64,000 nucleotides of DNA from Parvibaculum sp039973015. GTDB lineage: Bacteria > Pseudomonadota > Alphaproteobacteria > Parvibaculales > Parvibaculaceae. The notes beneath the pieces are model-generated. The model searched no databases. It was not told the origin of the DNA and was given only the letters and a program-made list of their open reading frames with translations. Position 1 is the first letter of the stretch; every line of letters starts with the position of its first letter. Below are positions 52,911 to 61,384 of the stretch, piece after piece. Position numbers and translations under genes: made by a program. The stretch is from NCBI RefSeq assembly GCF_039973015.1, contig NZ_JBDWLT010000010.1:496001-560000 (forward strand), read 5' to 3'.

Positions 52911-53711
52911 ATGGATTTCGAGAGCTACCGCATCTCAAGGACGGACGGCGAAGGACGCCCTGTCGCGCTGACGGGCCGCTGCATCGGCCCGGCGGACGGC
53001 AGGCCCATCGTCATGCTGGCCTCGCTCGGGCGGCCCGGAAGCGATTTCGATGAAGTTGCCTCGATGCTTGCCGGTGAAGGTTTTCGCGTCACGCTGCCGG
53101 AGCCGCGAGGCATCGGCGGCAGCGAAGGTCCGATGGAAAAGCTCTCACTGCACGATCTCGCGCAGGACGTCGCCGCCGTGATCGAAACGCAGGCGACAGC
53201 GCCCGTCATGCTGATCGGCCATGCCTTCGGCAACCGGCTCGCACGGACGACCGCGGCGGACAGACCCGAACTCGTTTCCCATGTCGGTCTTCTTGCTTGC
53301 GGCGGACTTATCGAAATGCCGGAAGAAGCGCGCAAAGCGCTGATCGGCTCCTTCGATGAAAGGCTTTCGCCCGAAGAGCACATTGAATGCGTGCGCTATG
53401 GCTTCTTTGCAAAGGGCAACGACCCCGAAATCTGGCGCGGCGGCTGGTACCGCGAAGTCATGCGAATGCAATCCTCCGCCGTGCGCCGGACGCCGGTTGA
53501 AGACTGGTGGGAAGCGGGCGGTCAGCCGATCCTCGTTGTGCAGGCGCTGGAAGACACCATTGCGCTGCCCGCGAACGCGCGTGATCTGAAGGAGCGGCTG
53601 GGGGAGCGCGCGACGCTGGTCGAACTGCCGAACGCAGGTCACGCCATGTTGCCGGAGCAACCCGTGCGAATTGTCGAGATCATCCGCAGTTATATCGAAA
53701 GCGGAGAGTAG
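52911..53711 (+). CDS. Alpha/beta hydrolase-fold protein lacking the nucleophile Ser
   Basis: A 266-aa alpha/beta hydrolase-fold protein. The nucleophile elbow is GHAFG (residues 103-107), with Ala105 where Ser is expected; the codon is GCC. The acid (VQALEDTIALP) and His (NAGHAMLPE) are retained. It may be a non-hydrolytic family member (lyase, binding protein) or an inactive paralogue. It starts 30 bp after pheT. A ribosome site GGGGAGAGG precedes the ATG. Confidence 0.82.
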   Translation: MDFESYRISRTDGEGRPVALTGRCIGPADGRPIVMLASLGRPGSDFDEVASMLAGEGFRVTLPEPRGIGGSEGPMEKLSLHDLAQDVAAVIETQATAPVMLIGHAFGNRLARTTAADRPELVSHVGLLACGGLIEMPEEARKALIGSFDERLSPEEHIECVRYGFFAKGNDPEIWRGGWYREVMRMQSSAVRRTPVEDWWEAGGQPILVVQALEDTIALPANARDLKERLGERATLVELPNAGHAMLPEQPVRIVEIIRSYIESGE

Positions 53712-53715
53712 GGCG

Positions 53716-54540
53716 ATGGAACTGAAGACGCTCCGCTACGAGTTGGCAGACGGCATCGCAACCATCACGCTGTCGCGCCCGAAGCGCCGCAATGCCTGGA
53801 CGGGGCGGATGCATACGGAATATCGCTGGGTGCTGGCCGAAGCCGACCGCGACCCGCAAGTGCGCGTGATCGTCGTGACGGGCGACCCGGAAGGAAAGGC
53901 CTTTTGCGCGGGCGCGGACATGGCTGCCCTTGAGGGGCACTCCGAAAAGGGCCGCTACGACAGCGGAACGGGCGACGATATCGCCAAGCCGGGCTATGGC
54001 GTGGCTGACGAGTTCGATGCCACCTTCGCCTATCATTTCGGGCTGACGAAACCCGTTATCGCCGCGATCAACGGTGCGGCGGCAGGCGTCGGCCTCGTGC
54101 TCGCGGCCTATGCGGATCTGCGCTTCTGCGTCCCCGGCGCGAAGTTCACCGCCGCCCATGGCCGGTTCAATTTTCCGGCGGAATTCGGCCTTTCCTGGGT
54201 TCTGCCCCGGATCGTCGGCCTCACTCATGCTAACGATATCCTGCTCTCAAGCCGCGTCTTCACCTCGCAAGAGGCGATGGAAATGGGCTTTTTGAACAAG
54301 CTGGTGGCCGATGACGAGCTCATGCCGCATGTGATGGATTATGCGCGGAAGATGGCCGACGGCGTCTCGCCGGGCTCGCTCCGGGAGACGAAGAAGCAGG
54401 TCTATACCGATCTCCACCGGGGCGCAGCCGGCGCGGTGGTAGCTGCCGAGCGGCTTCTGGAGGAGATGATCAGGCACCCCGACTACAAGGAAGGGGTCAA
54501 GGCCTGGATGGAGAAGCGCCGGGCCGACTGGCAGGGATGA
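53716..54540 (+). CDS. Enoyl-CoA hydratase/isomerase family protein
   Basis: A 274-aa crotonase-fold protein. The oxyanion hole is formed by CAGADMAALEG and NGAAAGVGLVLAAYADLRF. The segment FPAEFGLSWVLPRIVG holds one position of the usual Glu pair. The C-terminus reads RETKKQVYTDLHRG. It acts on CoA esters in beta-oxidation or a related path. ATG 53716 follows GAGAGTAGGG. It begins 4 bp after the preceding hydrolase gene and is probably cotranscribed. Confidence 0.9.
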   Translation: MELKTLRYELADGIATITLSRPKRRNAWTGRMHTEYRWVLAEADRDPQVRVIVVTGDPEGKAFCAGADMAALEGHSEKGRYDSGTGDDIAKPGYGVADEFDATFAYHFGLTKPVIAAINGAAAGVGLVLAAYADLRFCVPGAKFTAAHGRFNFPAEFGLSWVLPRIVGLTHANDILLSSRVFTSQEAMEMGFLNKLVADDELMPHVMDYARKMADGVSPGSLRETKKQVYTDLHRGAAGAVVAAERLLEEMIRHPDYKEGVKAWMEKRRADWQG

Positions 54541-54550
54541 AAGGCGCCAA

Positions 54551-54579
54551 TTGGCTTAAACCCCGGCCAATGCTATATG
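54551..54579 (+). promoter_or_regulatory. Candidate sigma-70 promoter of lepA
   Basis: TTGGCT (54551-54556), 17-bp spacer, TATATG (54574-54579), 25 bp upstream of the lepA ATG. Confidence 0.45.
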
Positions 54580-54604
54580 GGCCCGTCCGAGCACAGAAGG
54601 CCCC

Positions 54605-56407
54605 ATGACCGACCTTTCCCATATCCGCAATTTCTCGATCATCGCCCATATTGACCACGGCAAGTCGACCCTTGCCGACCGGCTCATCCAGCTTTGCGGC
54701 GGGCTGACCGTGCGTGAGATGAAGGAGCAGGTGCTCGACTCGATGGATATCGAGCGCGAGCGCGGCATCACCATCAAGGCCCAGACCGTCCGCCTCGAAT
54801 ACAAGGCGAATAACGGCGAGACCTATGAGCTGAACCTGATCGACACCCCTGGCCATGTGGACTTCGCCTATGAGGTGAACCGCTCGCTCGCCGCCTGCGA
54901 AGGCTCGCTCCTTGTCGTGGACGCAAGCCAAGGTGTCGAGGCGCAGACGCTTGCCAACGTCTATCACGCGCTCGATGTGAACCACGAGATCGTACCTGTC
55001 CTGAACAAGATCGACCTGCCTGCCGCCGATGCCGAGCGGACGCGCCAGCAGATTGAGGATGTGATCGGCCTAGATGCCTCGGAAGCGGTCGAGATTTCGG
55101 CAAAAAGCGGTATCGGCATTCCCGATGTGCTGGAAGCGATCGTGAACCGGCTGCCAGCGCCCAAGGGCGACCAGGCGGCCCCCCTGAAGGCGATGCTGGT
55201 CGATAGCTGGTATGACGCCTATCTGGGCGTCGTCGTTCTGGTGCGCATTATCGACGGCGAGATGAAGAAGGGCCAGCGCGTCAAAATGATGAAGACGGGC
55301 GGCACCTACACGATCGACCAGGTCGGTATCTTCAAGCCGAAGAAGGAGAACGTGGCGAGCCTGACGCCGGGCGAAATCGGCTTTTTTACGGCCTCAATCA
55401 AGGAAGTGGCCGATACGCGCGTCGGCGACACGGTGACGGAAGAAAAGCGCCCCACCGCCAAGGCGCTGCCGGGCTTTCAGCCGGCCCAGCCCGTCGTTTT
55501 CTGCGGTCTCTTTCCGGTGGATGCCGCCGATTTCGAGGATTTGCGCGACGCGATGGGCAGGCTTCGGCTGAACGACGCGAGCTTCGAATACGAGATGGAA
55601 ACATCCGCCGCGCTTGGCTTCGGCTTTCGTTGCGGTTTTCTGGGGCTTCTCCATCTCGAAATCGTGCGCGAGCGCCTTGAACGCGAATTCAACATCGACC
55701 TCATCACCACGGCGCCCTCGGTCATTTATCAGCTCCACATGGTGGACGGCTCGATGAAGGAGATGCACAACCCGGCCGACATGCCGGACCCGACGCGCAT
55801 CGACCATATCGAGGAGCCCTGGATCAAGGCGACGATCCTTGTGCCGGACGAGTTTCTCGGTGCGGTGCTGAAGCTCTGCGAGGACCGGCGCGGCACGCAG
55901 ATAGATCTCACCTACGCAGGCTCGCGCGCCATGCTGGTGTACCACTTGCCGTTGAACGAAGTGGTGCTCGACTTCTACGACCGGTTAAAGTCGGTGAGCC
56001 GTGGCTATGCGAGCTTCGACTACCAGATCGAAGGCTATGAGCCGGGCGAGCTGGTGAAAATGTCGATCCTCGTCAACGAGGAACCGGTGGACGCGCTGGC
56101 GACCATCGTGCATCGCTCACGTGCGGAACAGCGCGGCCGCGTCATGTGTGAGAAACTGAAGGAACTGATCCCCAAGCACCTCTTCAAGATTCCGATCCAG
56201 GCGGCAATCGGCGGGCGCGTCGTTGCGCGCGAAACGATTTCGGCCATGCGCAAGGACGTGACGGCAAAGTGCTATGGCGGCGACATTACCCGCAAGCGCA
56301 AGCTTCTGGAGAAGCAGAAGGAAGGCAAGAAGAAGATGCGGCAGTTCGGCCGCGTCGAGATTCCGCAGGATGCCTTCATTTCAGCCCTCAAGATGGACGC
56401 GAACTAG
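54605..56407 (+). CDS. lepA: Elongation factor 4 (LepA/EF-4)
   Basis: A 600-aa ribosomal GTPase. G1 HIDHGKST, G3 DTPGHVDF and G4 NKID motifs are present. DVTAKCYGGDITRKRKLLEKQKEGKKKMRQ carries the LepA-specific C-terminus. It promotes back-translocation or assembly on stalled ribosomes. A terminator follows. Confidence 0.97.
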   Translation: MTDLSHIRNFSIIAHIDHGKSTLADRLIQLCGGLTVREMKEQVLDSMDIERERGITIKAQTVRLEYKANNGETYELNLIDTPGHVDFAYEVNRSLAACEGSLLVVDASQGVEAQTLANVYHALDVNHEIVPVLNKIDLPAADAERTRQQIEDVIGLDASEAVEISAKSGIGIPDVLEAIVNRLPAPKGDQAAPLKAMLVDSWYDAYLGVVVLVRIIDGEMKKGQRVKMMKTGGTYTIDQVGIFKPKKENVASLTPGEIGFFTASIKEVADTRVGDTVTEEKRPTAKALPGFQPAQPVVFCGLFPVDAADFEDLRDAMGRLRLNDASFEYEMETSAALGFGFRCGFLGLLHLEIVRERLEREFNIDLITTAPSVIYQLHMVDGSMKEMHNPADMPDPTRIDHIEEPWIKATILVPDEFLGAVLKLCEDRRGTQIDLTYAGSRAMLVYHLPLNEVVLDFYDRLKSVSRGYASFDYQIEGYEPGELVKMSILVNEEPVDALATIVHRSRAEQRGRVMCEKLKELIPKHLFKIPIQAAIGGRVVARETISAMRKDVTAKCYGGDITRKRKLLEKQKEGKKKMRQFGRVEIPQDAFISALKMDAN

Positions 56408-56433
56408 GGCACCAGCCGTCTTCAAGGAACAAG

Positions 56434-56462
56434 AAAAGGCCGTCCCTCGGGACGGCTTTTTC
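56434..56462 (+). terminator. Rho-independent terminator after lepA
   Basis: GCCGTCC-CTC-GGGACGGC-type stem followed by TTTTT, preceded by AAAA, so it may act on both strands. Confidence 0.85.
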
Positions 56463-56483
56463 GATGCCGGTACAGCTCCGTCG

Positions 56484-56780
56484 TCAGTCGGCGCGGCGAA
56501 GCAGCGCAATGAGGCCCGCAAGCACGATACCGACGATGCCGAGCACACCCCAAGCCGGGAAACCCATTACGGTATCAATCGGCATCCTGAGGCCTTCCGG
56601 CGCGCCAGAGCTTGCCCAGCCAGTGAAAGCATCGCGGCTTCCTTCATGCAGCAGGGCCCAGAACTCGCTGAATGACCGCATGGTGACTTCGCCGTTTTCG
56701 AGCGAAAGCAATGCATCCGAGCCCAGCGCCATCAAGGCAGCGACAATGAAAAGAAATCCAAGAAGCCTGAAAACGACCAT
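56484..56780 (-). CDS. Small membrane protein, unknown function
   Basis: A 98-aa protein with two hydrophobic helices (residues ~3-21 and ~75-92) flanking a loop rich in Glu/Ser (SLENGEVTMRSFSEFWALLH). It resembles small membrane proteins widespread in alphaproteobacteria but I cannot name a family. ATG 56780 (MVVFRLLGFLFIVA) is used; a longer frame to 56861 is less likely. Convergent with lepA. Confidence 0.75.
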   Translation of the reverse strand: MVVFRLLGFLFIVAALMALGSDALLSLENGEVTMRSFSEFWALLHEGSRDAFTGWASSGAPEGLRMPIDTVMGFPAWGVLGIVGIVLAGLIALLRRAD

Positions 56781-56973
56781 GACACGAGCCCCCCAGCCCA
56801 ACGCGGTGTTATAGAAAAAGAACGCCGAACGGTAGCTGGATCGAGTGTGCCAAACAAGCACAGTTGTATGAAGAAGTTTGGCGGATCAAAGGACTAGACC
56901 CTGTTTCTCCGGTTGCTTCAGGGTTTTTGTTGCGTATAGTGCCGCCGCAATCGTCCGCTTCCAGGGACGATCA

Positions 56974-57063
56974 GGAGGGGTGGCCGAGTGGCTGAAGGCG
57001 CACGCTTGGAAAGCGTGTATGCGGGAAACCGTATCGAGGGTTCGAATCCCTCTCCCTCCGCCA
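56974..57063 (+). tRNA. tRNA-Ser (anticodon GGA)
   Basis: A 90-nt tRNA with encoded CCA. Acceptor GGAGGGG/TCCCTCC, anticodon loop TTGGAAA within CACGC/GCGTG, a long variable arm and T loop GGTTCGAATCC. Confidence 0.96.
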
Positions 57064-57271
57064 GCCCGATTTCCTTTTATTTTCATGTACTTGAGTAAAG
57101 TTTTCCACTCGCCGGATGGCGGCGTGGCATGCAGCGCGGTGCTCATGCGGCTGAAGGCTTTGCGTATTCCGGCAAAGGCCTGTCGCAGGCTGCGGCAGAA
57201 ATGCGACAGCCCGCCTGCCAATCATGGTTAACGCACAGCTCGCGGTCGTTTCGCGCTCCGATGGATCACGA

Positions 57272-57838
57272 TCAATTTGTTCTGGAGACCTGCGATGCGC
57301 GCCGTGGCTTCAGATAGGCAGTGTCGCTGAAGGTGACCGTGTCGGTCACCGTTTCGCTGATGGGCGAGGAATATTCATAGACGACCTCTGCCACAATGAC
57401 GCTGGTGCCGGCTGTGGTCAGGCCCGCCGGAAGCGTCATGGTCGAGTTCACGGAGCGGCCGGCGATCTGGTAGCCGTCACTCCAGGCGACCTTGTTCACA
57501 CCGCTCGAATTGGCGACAACGCTCGAAATGCGGATCGATAGAGGCGTGATGCTGAAGGGGCGCAGGATGGCGGAACTGGCTGCGAAAATATCCGTCATGT
57601 CGGAATTGCTGACGGAGATGGCCTGCGCCGTGATGTCGGCGGCGGTATAGGCGACGGAGGTAACGCGCCGGTTTGCCGTCAGCATATTTGTGCTTTCGAC
57701 CGCACCGAAATAAAACGTGATCATCAGTGGAAAGATCAATGCGAACTCGACCGCGGCAACGCCGCGGCGATCGCAGAAAATCCGGCCGAGAATGCTCTTG
57801 TTTCCAGCGCAGCGTCCCGATCCTGACATGTCCGTCAT
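57272..57838 (-). CDS. TadE-like minor pilin / pilus assembly protein
   Basis: A 188-aa TadE-family protein. It has the pseudopilin-like start DRRGVAAVEFALIFPLM, with Glu five residues after a Gly, followed by one membrane helix. The remainder is an extracytoplasmic Ser/Thr-rich domain. It lies 13 bp after the next TadE-like gene and is cotranscribed. It is probably a minor pilin of the Flp pilus. Confidence 0.85.
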   Translation of the reverse strand: MTDMSGSGRCAGNKSILGRIFCDRRGVAAVEFALIFPLMITFYFGAVESTNMLTANRRVTSVAYTAADITAQAISVSNSDMTDIFAASSAILRPFSITPLSIRISSVVANSSGVNKVAWSDGYQIAGRSVNSTMTLPAGLTTAGTSVIVAEVVYEYSSPISETVTDTVTFSDTAYLKPRRASQVSRTN

Positions 57839-57850
57839 CGTCGCTCTCCC

Positions 57851-58426
57851 TCAGCTCGTCGGCAGAATGCTGCCGAACGGCTCGTTGCGGAATGCAACCG
57901 CCGCAGCTATCAGCCGCCCGCCGCCCTCGACATTGGAAAGTCCGACCATGCCGGGGCTGACCACACCATAGGAATAGTAGACATTCACGAGCACGATATC
58001 GCCCGCTGCACCTGGCTGGAAAACGGTGCTGTCAACAATATTCCCATCTTCATCGATCAGCGGCGGATAGGCGAGGCTGTCGAAGGAGGTGAAGTTGCGA
58101 ACATCGACGCGCAGGTTCGACTCGCAATCATTGATGAGCGTCAGCTCGCCGCAGATATGGCTCTTGAACTGTGCTTCGGACATTCCGGTCGACTGGACCT
58201 GCCCGGTACGTATGATCCGTCCGGCTTCGGCCACCACGCTGTCGAGATTGGCCGTCGCGAAATAGATCACACAGACTTCGATGAGGGCGAAGAGAAGCGC
58301 GAAGAAGGGAATGCCGAGAAGTGCGAACTCAACGGCGGTGGCGCCATCCTCAGCGCGAGCAAAGCGGCGCCCGAAGAAGAGCGGGAAGCGCACTTTATTG
58401 GCCGTCTCTCGATCCTGCTTGCTCAT
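57851..58426 (-). CDS. TadE-family minor pilin
   Basis: A 191-aa TadE-like protein. The N-terminus has the charged leader FARAEDGATAVEFALLGIPFF, a typical TadE start, then a membrane helix. The extracytoplasmic part has paired Cys (HICGELTLINDCE). It is the first gene of a two-gene operon and is divergent from the TadG-like gene. Confidence 0.88.
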   Translation of the reverse strand: MSKQDRETANKVRFPLFFGRRFARAEDGATAVEFALLGIPFFALLFALIEVCVIYFATANLDSVVAEAGRIIRTGQVQSTGMSEAQFKSHICGELTLINDCESNLRVDVRNFTSFDSLAYPPLIDEDGNIVDSTVFQPGAAGDIVLVNVYYSYGVVSPGMVGLSNVEGGGRLIAAAVAFRNEPFGSILPTS

Positions 58427-58485
58427 GGGCTGCCCTCGCGCCCTGAAAATCTGCGTGGCGCTGTTTTCTTGATACTGCTTTCGCC

Positions 58486-58501
58486 GTTACCAAAAGGTAA
58501 C
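58486..58501. promoter_or_regulatory. Inverted repeat in the tadE/tadG divergent region
   Basis: GTTACC-AAAA-GGTAAC, perfect 6-bp arms, 60 bp upstream of the tadE start. A candidate operator; no regulator is assigned. Confidence 0.4.
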
Positions 58502-58627
58502 CGCGTGCCAGCCGCCGCCGGGATTCATCCCTTCTTAACGAGCAGAACCTTAGAAAAGAAGGTGCACATTTAACTGCCATGCGCCGGACTTTGTCTAAGC
58601 GACGGCAACCAAGGGCGGATCGATTCC

Positions 58628-59869
58628 ATGAGGCCCCTGAAAGCTCTTCTTTTCAGTTTCCTAGCGGACCGGCGCGGCAACTTCGCAATGATCTTTGCGA
58701 TCGCCGCGATCCCGATTCTCGTCGCTGCGGGTGCCGCCGTCGATATTTCCCGGGCCTATATAGTCGAGAACCGGCTGAAGGCTGCACTTGACGCCGCCGC
58801 GCTCGCCGTTGGCGGCATGACCGGCAAGACGCAAGCTGAACTCGAGACGGTGGCCCAAGCCTATTTCAATGCGAACTATCCCGCCGACAAGCTTGGTGTG
58901 CCCGGCTCCGTCAGCGTCGTTCAGAGCGGCAATACGGTGATGCTGAGTGCCGCGGCCGAACTTCCGACCTCTATCATGGGCATTGTGGGCATCAATACGC
59001 TCGATATCGGCGCCAGCTCCGAGGTTACCCGGCAGGGGCGGAAACTTGAACTTGCACTTGTTCTGGACGTGACTGGTTCGATGCGTAGCGGCGGCCGCAT
59101 GACGGCGCTCAAGGATGCGTCCGACATGTTGCTCGATATTCTCGAAACCTCTGGCGCTGTCCCGGGCGATATCAAGGTTTCGATCGTTCCCTTTGATACG
59201 GACATCAACGTCGGCAAAAGCAACAAGAACGCATCCTGGATCAAGTGGAGCTACGAGGTGATCACCACTGTCTGGTGGTGGACGACGACGAAGACCGTCA
59301 ATGTTAGCAAGAACAGTTGGAAGGGCTGTATCATCGACCGGGATCAGAATTACGACATCAAGAACACGATCCCGACATCGAATGATGCCACGAAGTATCC
59401 GGCCTCGGATGAAAGCTGCAACATCCCCGAGATCATGCCGCTTACCACTGACTGGGACGAGCTCCACGATAAGATCGACGAGCTGGAGCCCAACGGAAAT
59501 ACCAACACGACGATCGGCCTTGCCTGGGGATGGAATATGCTGACGCAGAGCCACCCGCTATCGGCGGCCACGGCACCGGCGGATGATCTCGACAAGGTGA
59601 TTGTCTTCCTGACGGACGGCGAGAACACGGAAAATCGCTGGGAGACATCAGGTTCGGCAATCGACAGCCGGACCTCGTCGATCTGTACGGCCATGAAGGC
59701 CGATGGAATCAAGATTTATACGATCCGAACGATTCAGGGTAACGCGACACTCTTGAAGAATTGCGCGACGAAGCCTGAGATGTATTTCGATGTGACACAG
59801 ACGAGCCAGCTGACAGAAGTCTTCACGTCTATCGCAATGGCGCTCTCCAATCTTCGCATCAGCCAGTAG
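58628..59869 (+). CDS. TadG-like pilus assembly protein with vWA domain
   Basis: A 413-aa TadG-like protein. A short basic start and membrane helix (residues ~18-38; NFAMIFAIAAIPILVAAGA) are followed by a von Willebrand A domain. Its MIDAS site is visible as DVTGSM (D147), Thr294 in NTNTT and D330 in FLTDGEN. It contains an unusual Trp cluster, VWWWTTTK (215-222). TadG proteins anchor or gate the Flp pilus. It is followed by a terminator. Confidence 0.85.
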   Translation: MRPLKALLFSFLADRRGNFAMIFAIAAIPILVAAGAAVDISRAYIVENRLKAALDAAALAVGGMTGKTQAELETVAQAYFNANYPADKLGVPGSVSVVQSGNTVMLSAAAELPTSIMGIVGINTLDIGASSEVTRQGRKLELALVLDVTGSMRSGGRMTALKDASDMLLDILETSGAVPGDIKVSIVPFDTDINVGKSNKNASWIKWSYEVITTVWWWTTTKTVNVSKNSWKGCIIDRDQNYDIKNTIPTSNDATKYPASDESCNIPEIMPLTTDWDELHDKIDELEPNGNTNTTIGLAWGWNMLTQSHPLSAATAPADDLDKVIVFLTDGENTENRWETSGSAIDSRTSSICTAMKADGIKIYTIRTIQGNATLLKNCATKPEMYFDVTQTSQLTEVFTSIAMALSNLRISQ

Positions 59870-59901
59870 ATTCATATCTCATCGCAAGTGTACCAAAAGA
59901 A

Positions 59902-59931
59902 AAAGGCCGTCCTTGAAGGGCGGCCTTTTAC
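59902..59931. terminator. Bidirectional terminator between tadG-like and secretin N-domain genes
   Basis: AAAGGCCGTCC and GGGCGGCCTTTT pair around a short loop, with A- and T-runs on the two sides. Confidence 0.8.
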
Positions 59932-59955
59932 TTTGATGGAGTGGTGCGGAGTCTT

Positions 59956-60462
59956 CTATTCGGCGGCGGGGGCTTGCATGGTCGATGCGCCTTGGGTCGC
60001 GCCCGCACCTGTGCTCAGCGCACCGGAGACTTGCTTCATGATTGCGTCATAGGAGTCTGGATTGTCGCCAACGCCCGCGACGCGTTCGCATCGCGGTGTG
60101 CAGTTGTAGGACAGCTGGCCGCCCGTGCCCCGCGTAAGCGTTACCGAAGAGGCGCTCTGGGAAACGACGCTGACGTCGAGGTTGAGTACGGCCTTCCCTT
60201 CGCTGTCGGTTGCGACGAGGTTCGTGGTTCCGAAGCTGCGCCCCATGACATAGATGAGTTTCGAGCCTTCGACGGCGACATCGGCAATCGCGGGGTTTCC
60301 GACAATAACCGTGGAAACCGGCTTTGCGAGATGCAGCGCCTTCGTCTCGTTCAGTTCAACCTTGAAGTCGTCGGCTTGTGCGGCGCTCGCAACGAGGGCG
60401 GCGCAACCGGCACCGAAAAGTACACGGCGCAGGGCTTTCTTCTTGGTCCGGTAAGCACGCAT
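59956..60462 (-). CDS. Stand-alone pilus-secretin N-domain protein (CpaC/RcpA-like)
   Basis: A 168-aa exported protein. The signal peptide ends near AAQADDF. The core KALHLAKPVSTVIVGNPAIADVAVEGSKLIYVMGRSFGTTNLVATD matches the N-terminal domain of Flp/type II secretins and resembles the start of the cpaC product in this window. It has no secretin channel. A Cys pair (YNCTPRCER) and an Ala/Thr-rich tail end the protein. ATG 60462 is used; a longer frame to 60516 is less likely. Confidence 0.82.
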   Translation of the reverse strand: MRAYRTKKKALRRVLFGAGCAALVASAAQADDFKVELNETKALHLAKPVSTVIVGNPAIADVAVEGSKLIYVMGRSFGTTNLVATDSEGKAVLNLDVSVVSQSASSVTLTRGTGGQLSYNCTPRCERVAGVGDNPDSYDAIMKQVSGALSTGAGATQGASTMQAPAAE

Positions 60463-60572
60463 CGTATTGCTGCCTTCCTTGCGGCTGGTCTGGGCGCATG
60501 ATGCGCCGGTTGCCATGGAGACTATGCCCCAAGAGTAAATGATCTGTTGACCGTAAGCCTTGCCGCGGGAAT

Positions 60573-60587
60573 TTAACGGGGGATTAA
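60573..60587. promoter_or_regulatory. CtrA-type box between the secretin N-domain gene and crp-like gene
   Basis: TTAA-CGGGGGA-TTAA, the full CtrA consensus TTAA-N7-TTAA. It lies 48 bp before the Crp-like gene and about 110 bp before the divergent gene. Confidence 0.65.
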
Positions 60588-60634
60588 ATGCCCCCCGCTA
60601 GGCTGCAGGAGGACAGTCGAGGAGTGCGAAACAG

Positions 60635-61384
60635 ATGAAACGCGAGGCGCATAGCGGACGGAAAGTTACGTCCGGTCACACAGGTTCCCTCGCCGGCATT
60701 CATATTCTCTCTTCGCTCCCTTCTCGCGAGCTCGCGCTTCTTGCGGTTGAATGCGAGTGGCGCGCTGTCGCCGGGAACGAAATCATCCTCAACCTCGCGC
60801 AGGCCGGCGGCATGGACGGCGTCATATTCGTTGTCGAGGGTTCGGTTCGCCTCGCACGCAGCATGGGTAATGCTGGACGTATCGCCTATACAGACGTCAA
60901 CGCCGGAGGGCAGTTCGGGGAAATGACTGCCCTTGGTGTGATCGAAACAGACCTCACTGCGGTCGCCCGGGAAGTGGGGCTCATAGCTACTTTGCCGGAA
61001 TCCCGCTTTCTTGAGCTTCTCTCACGCGAAGAATCGGTCTCGCGGGCGCTCCTCTGCCAGTATGCGCGGCTGTTAAGGGCCAAAGAGACCGGTACGCCAT
61101 CGCCCGAAGCGGAGGGAAACGTCTCCGAAGGAACGGGAGCGCAGCGGGTTTACAGGGAACTTCTGGCTCTGGCTGAACCGCAGCGGGATGACGCGGGAGG
61201 GGACTGCTTGCGCATCGACCGTCTTCCACGCCACCGGGTACTTGCCGCCCGCGTCGATACTACCGAAGAGGTCGTGGCCCGCGCGATCGCGGAATTGGTA
61301 CGCAAGGGAATCGCGAGCCGCAATTATCCAGGGCTCATCGTCGCCGATGAAGCGGCCCTCAAGGCTTTGTGTGAGCTAGATTGA
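60635..61384 (+). CDS. Crp/Fnr-family transcriptional regulator
   Basis: A 249-aa Crp/Fnr-fold protein. The N-terminal cyclic-nucleotide-like beta roll contains VFVVEGSVRLAR and GGQFGEMTALGVIETDLTAVA. A dimerisation helix and a C-terminal winged helix (residues ~170-245) follow. The recognition region VDTTEEVVARAIAELVRKG is present. No Fnr-type Cys cluster is seen. It sits inside the pilus locus behind a CtrA-type box and may control pilin expression. Confidence 0.85.
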   Translation: MKREAHSGRKVTSGHTGSLAGIHILSSLPSRELALLAVECEWRAVAGNEIILNLAQAGGMDGVIFVVEGSVRLARSMGNAGRIAYTDVNAGGQFGEMTALGVIETDLTAVAREVGLIATLPESRFLELLSREESVSRALLCQYARLLRAKETGTPSPEAEGNVSEGTGAQRVYRELLALAEPQRDDAGGDCLRIDRLPRHRVLAARVDTTEEVVARAIAELVRKGIASRNYPGLIVADEAALKALCELD

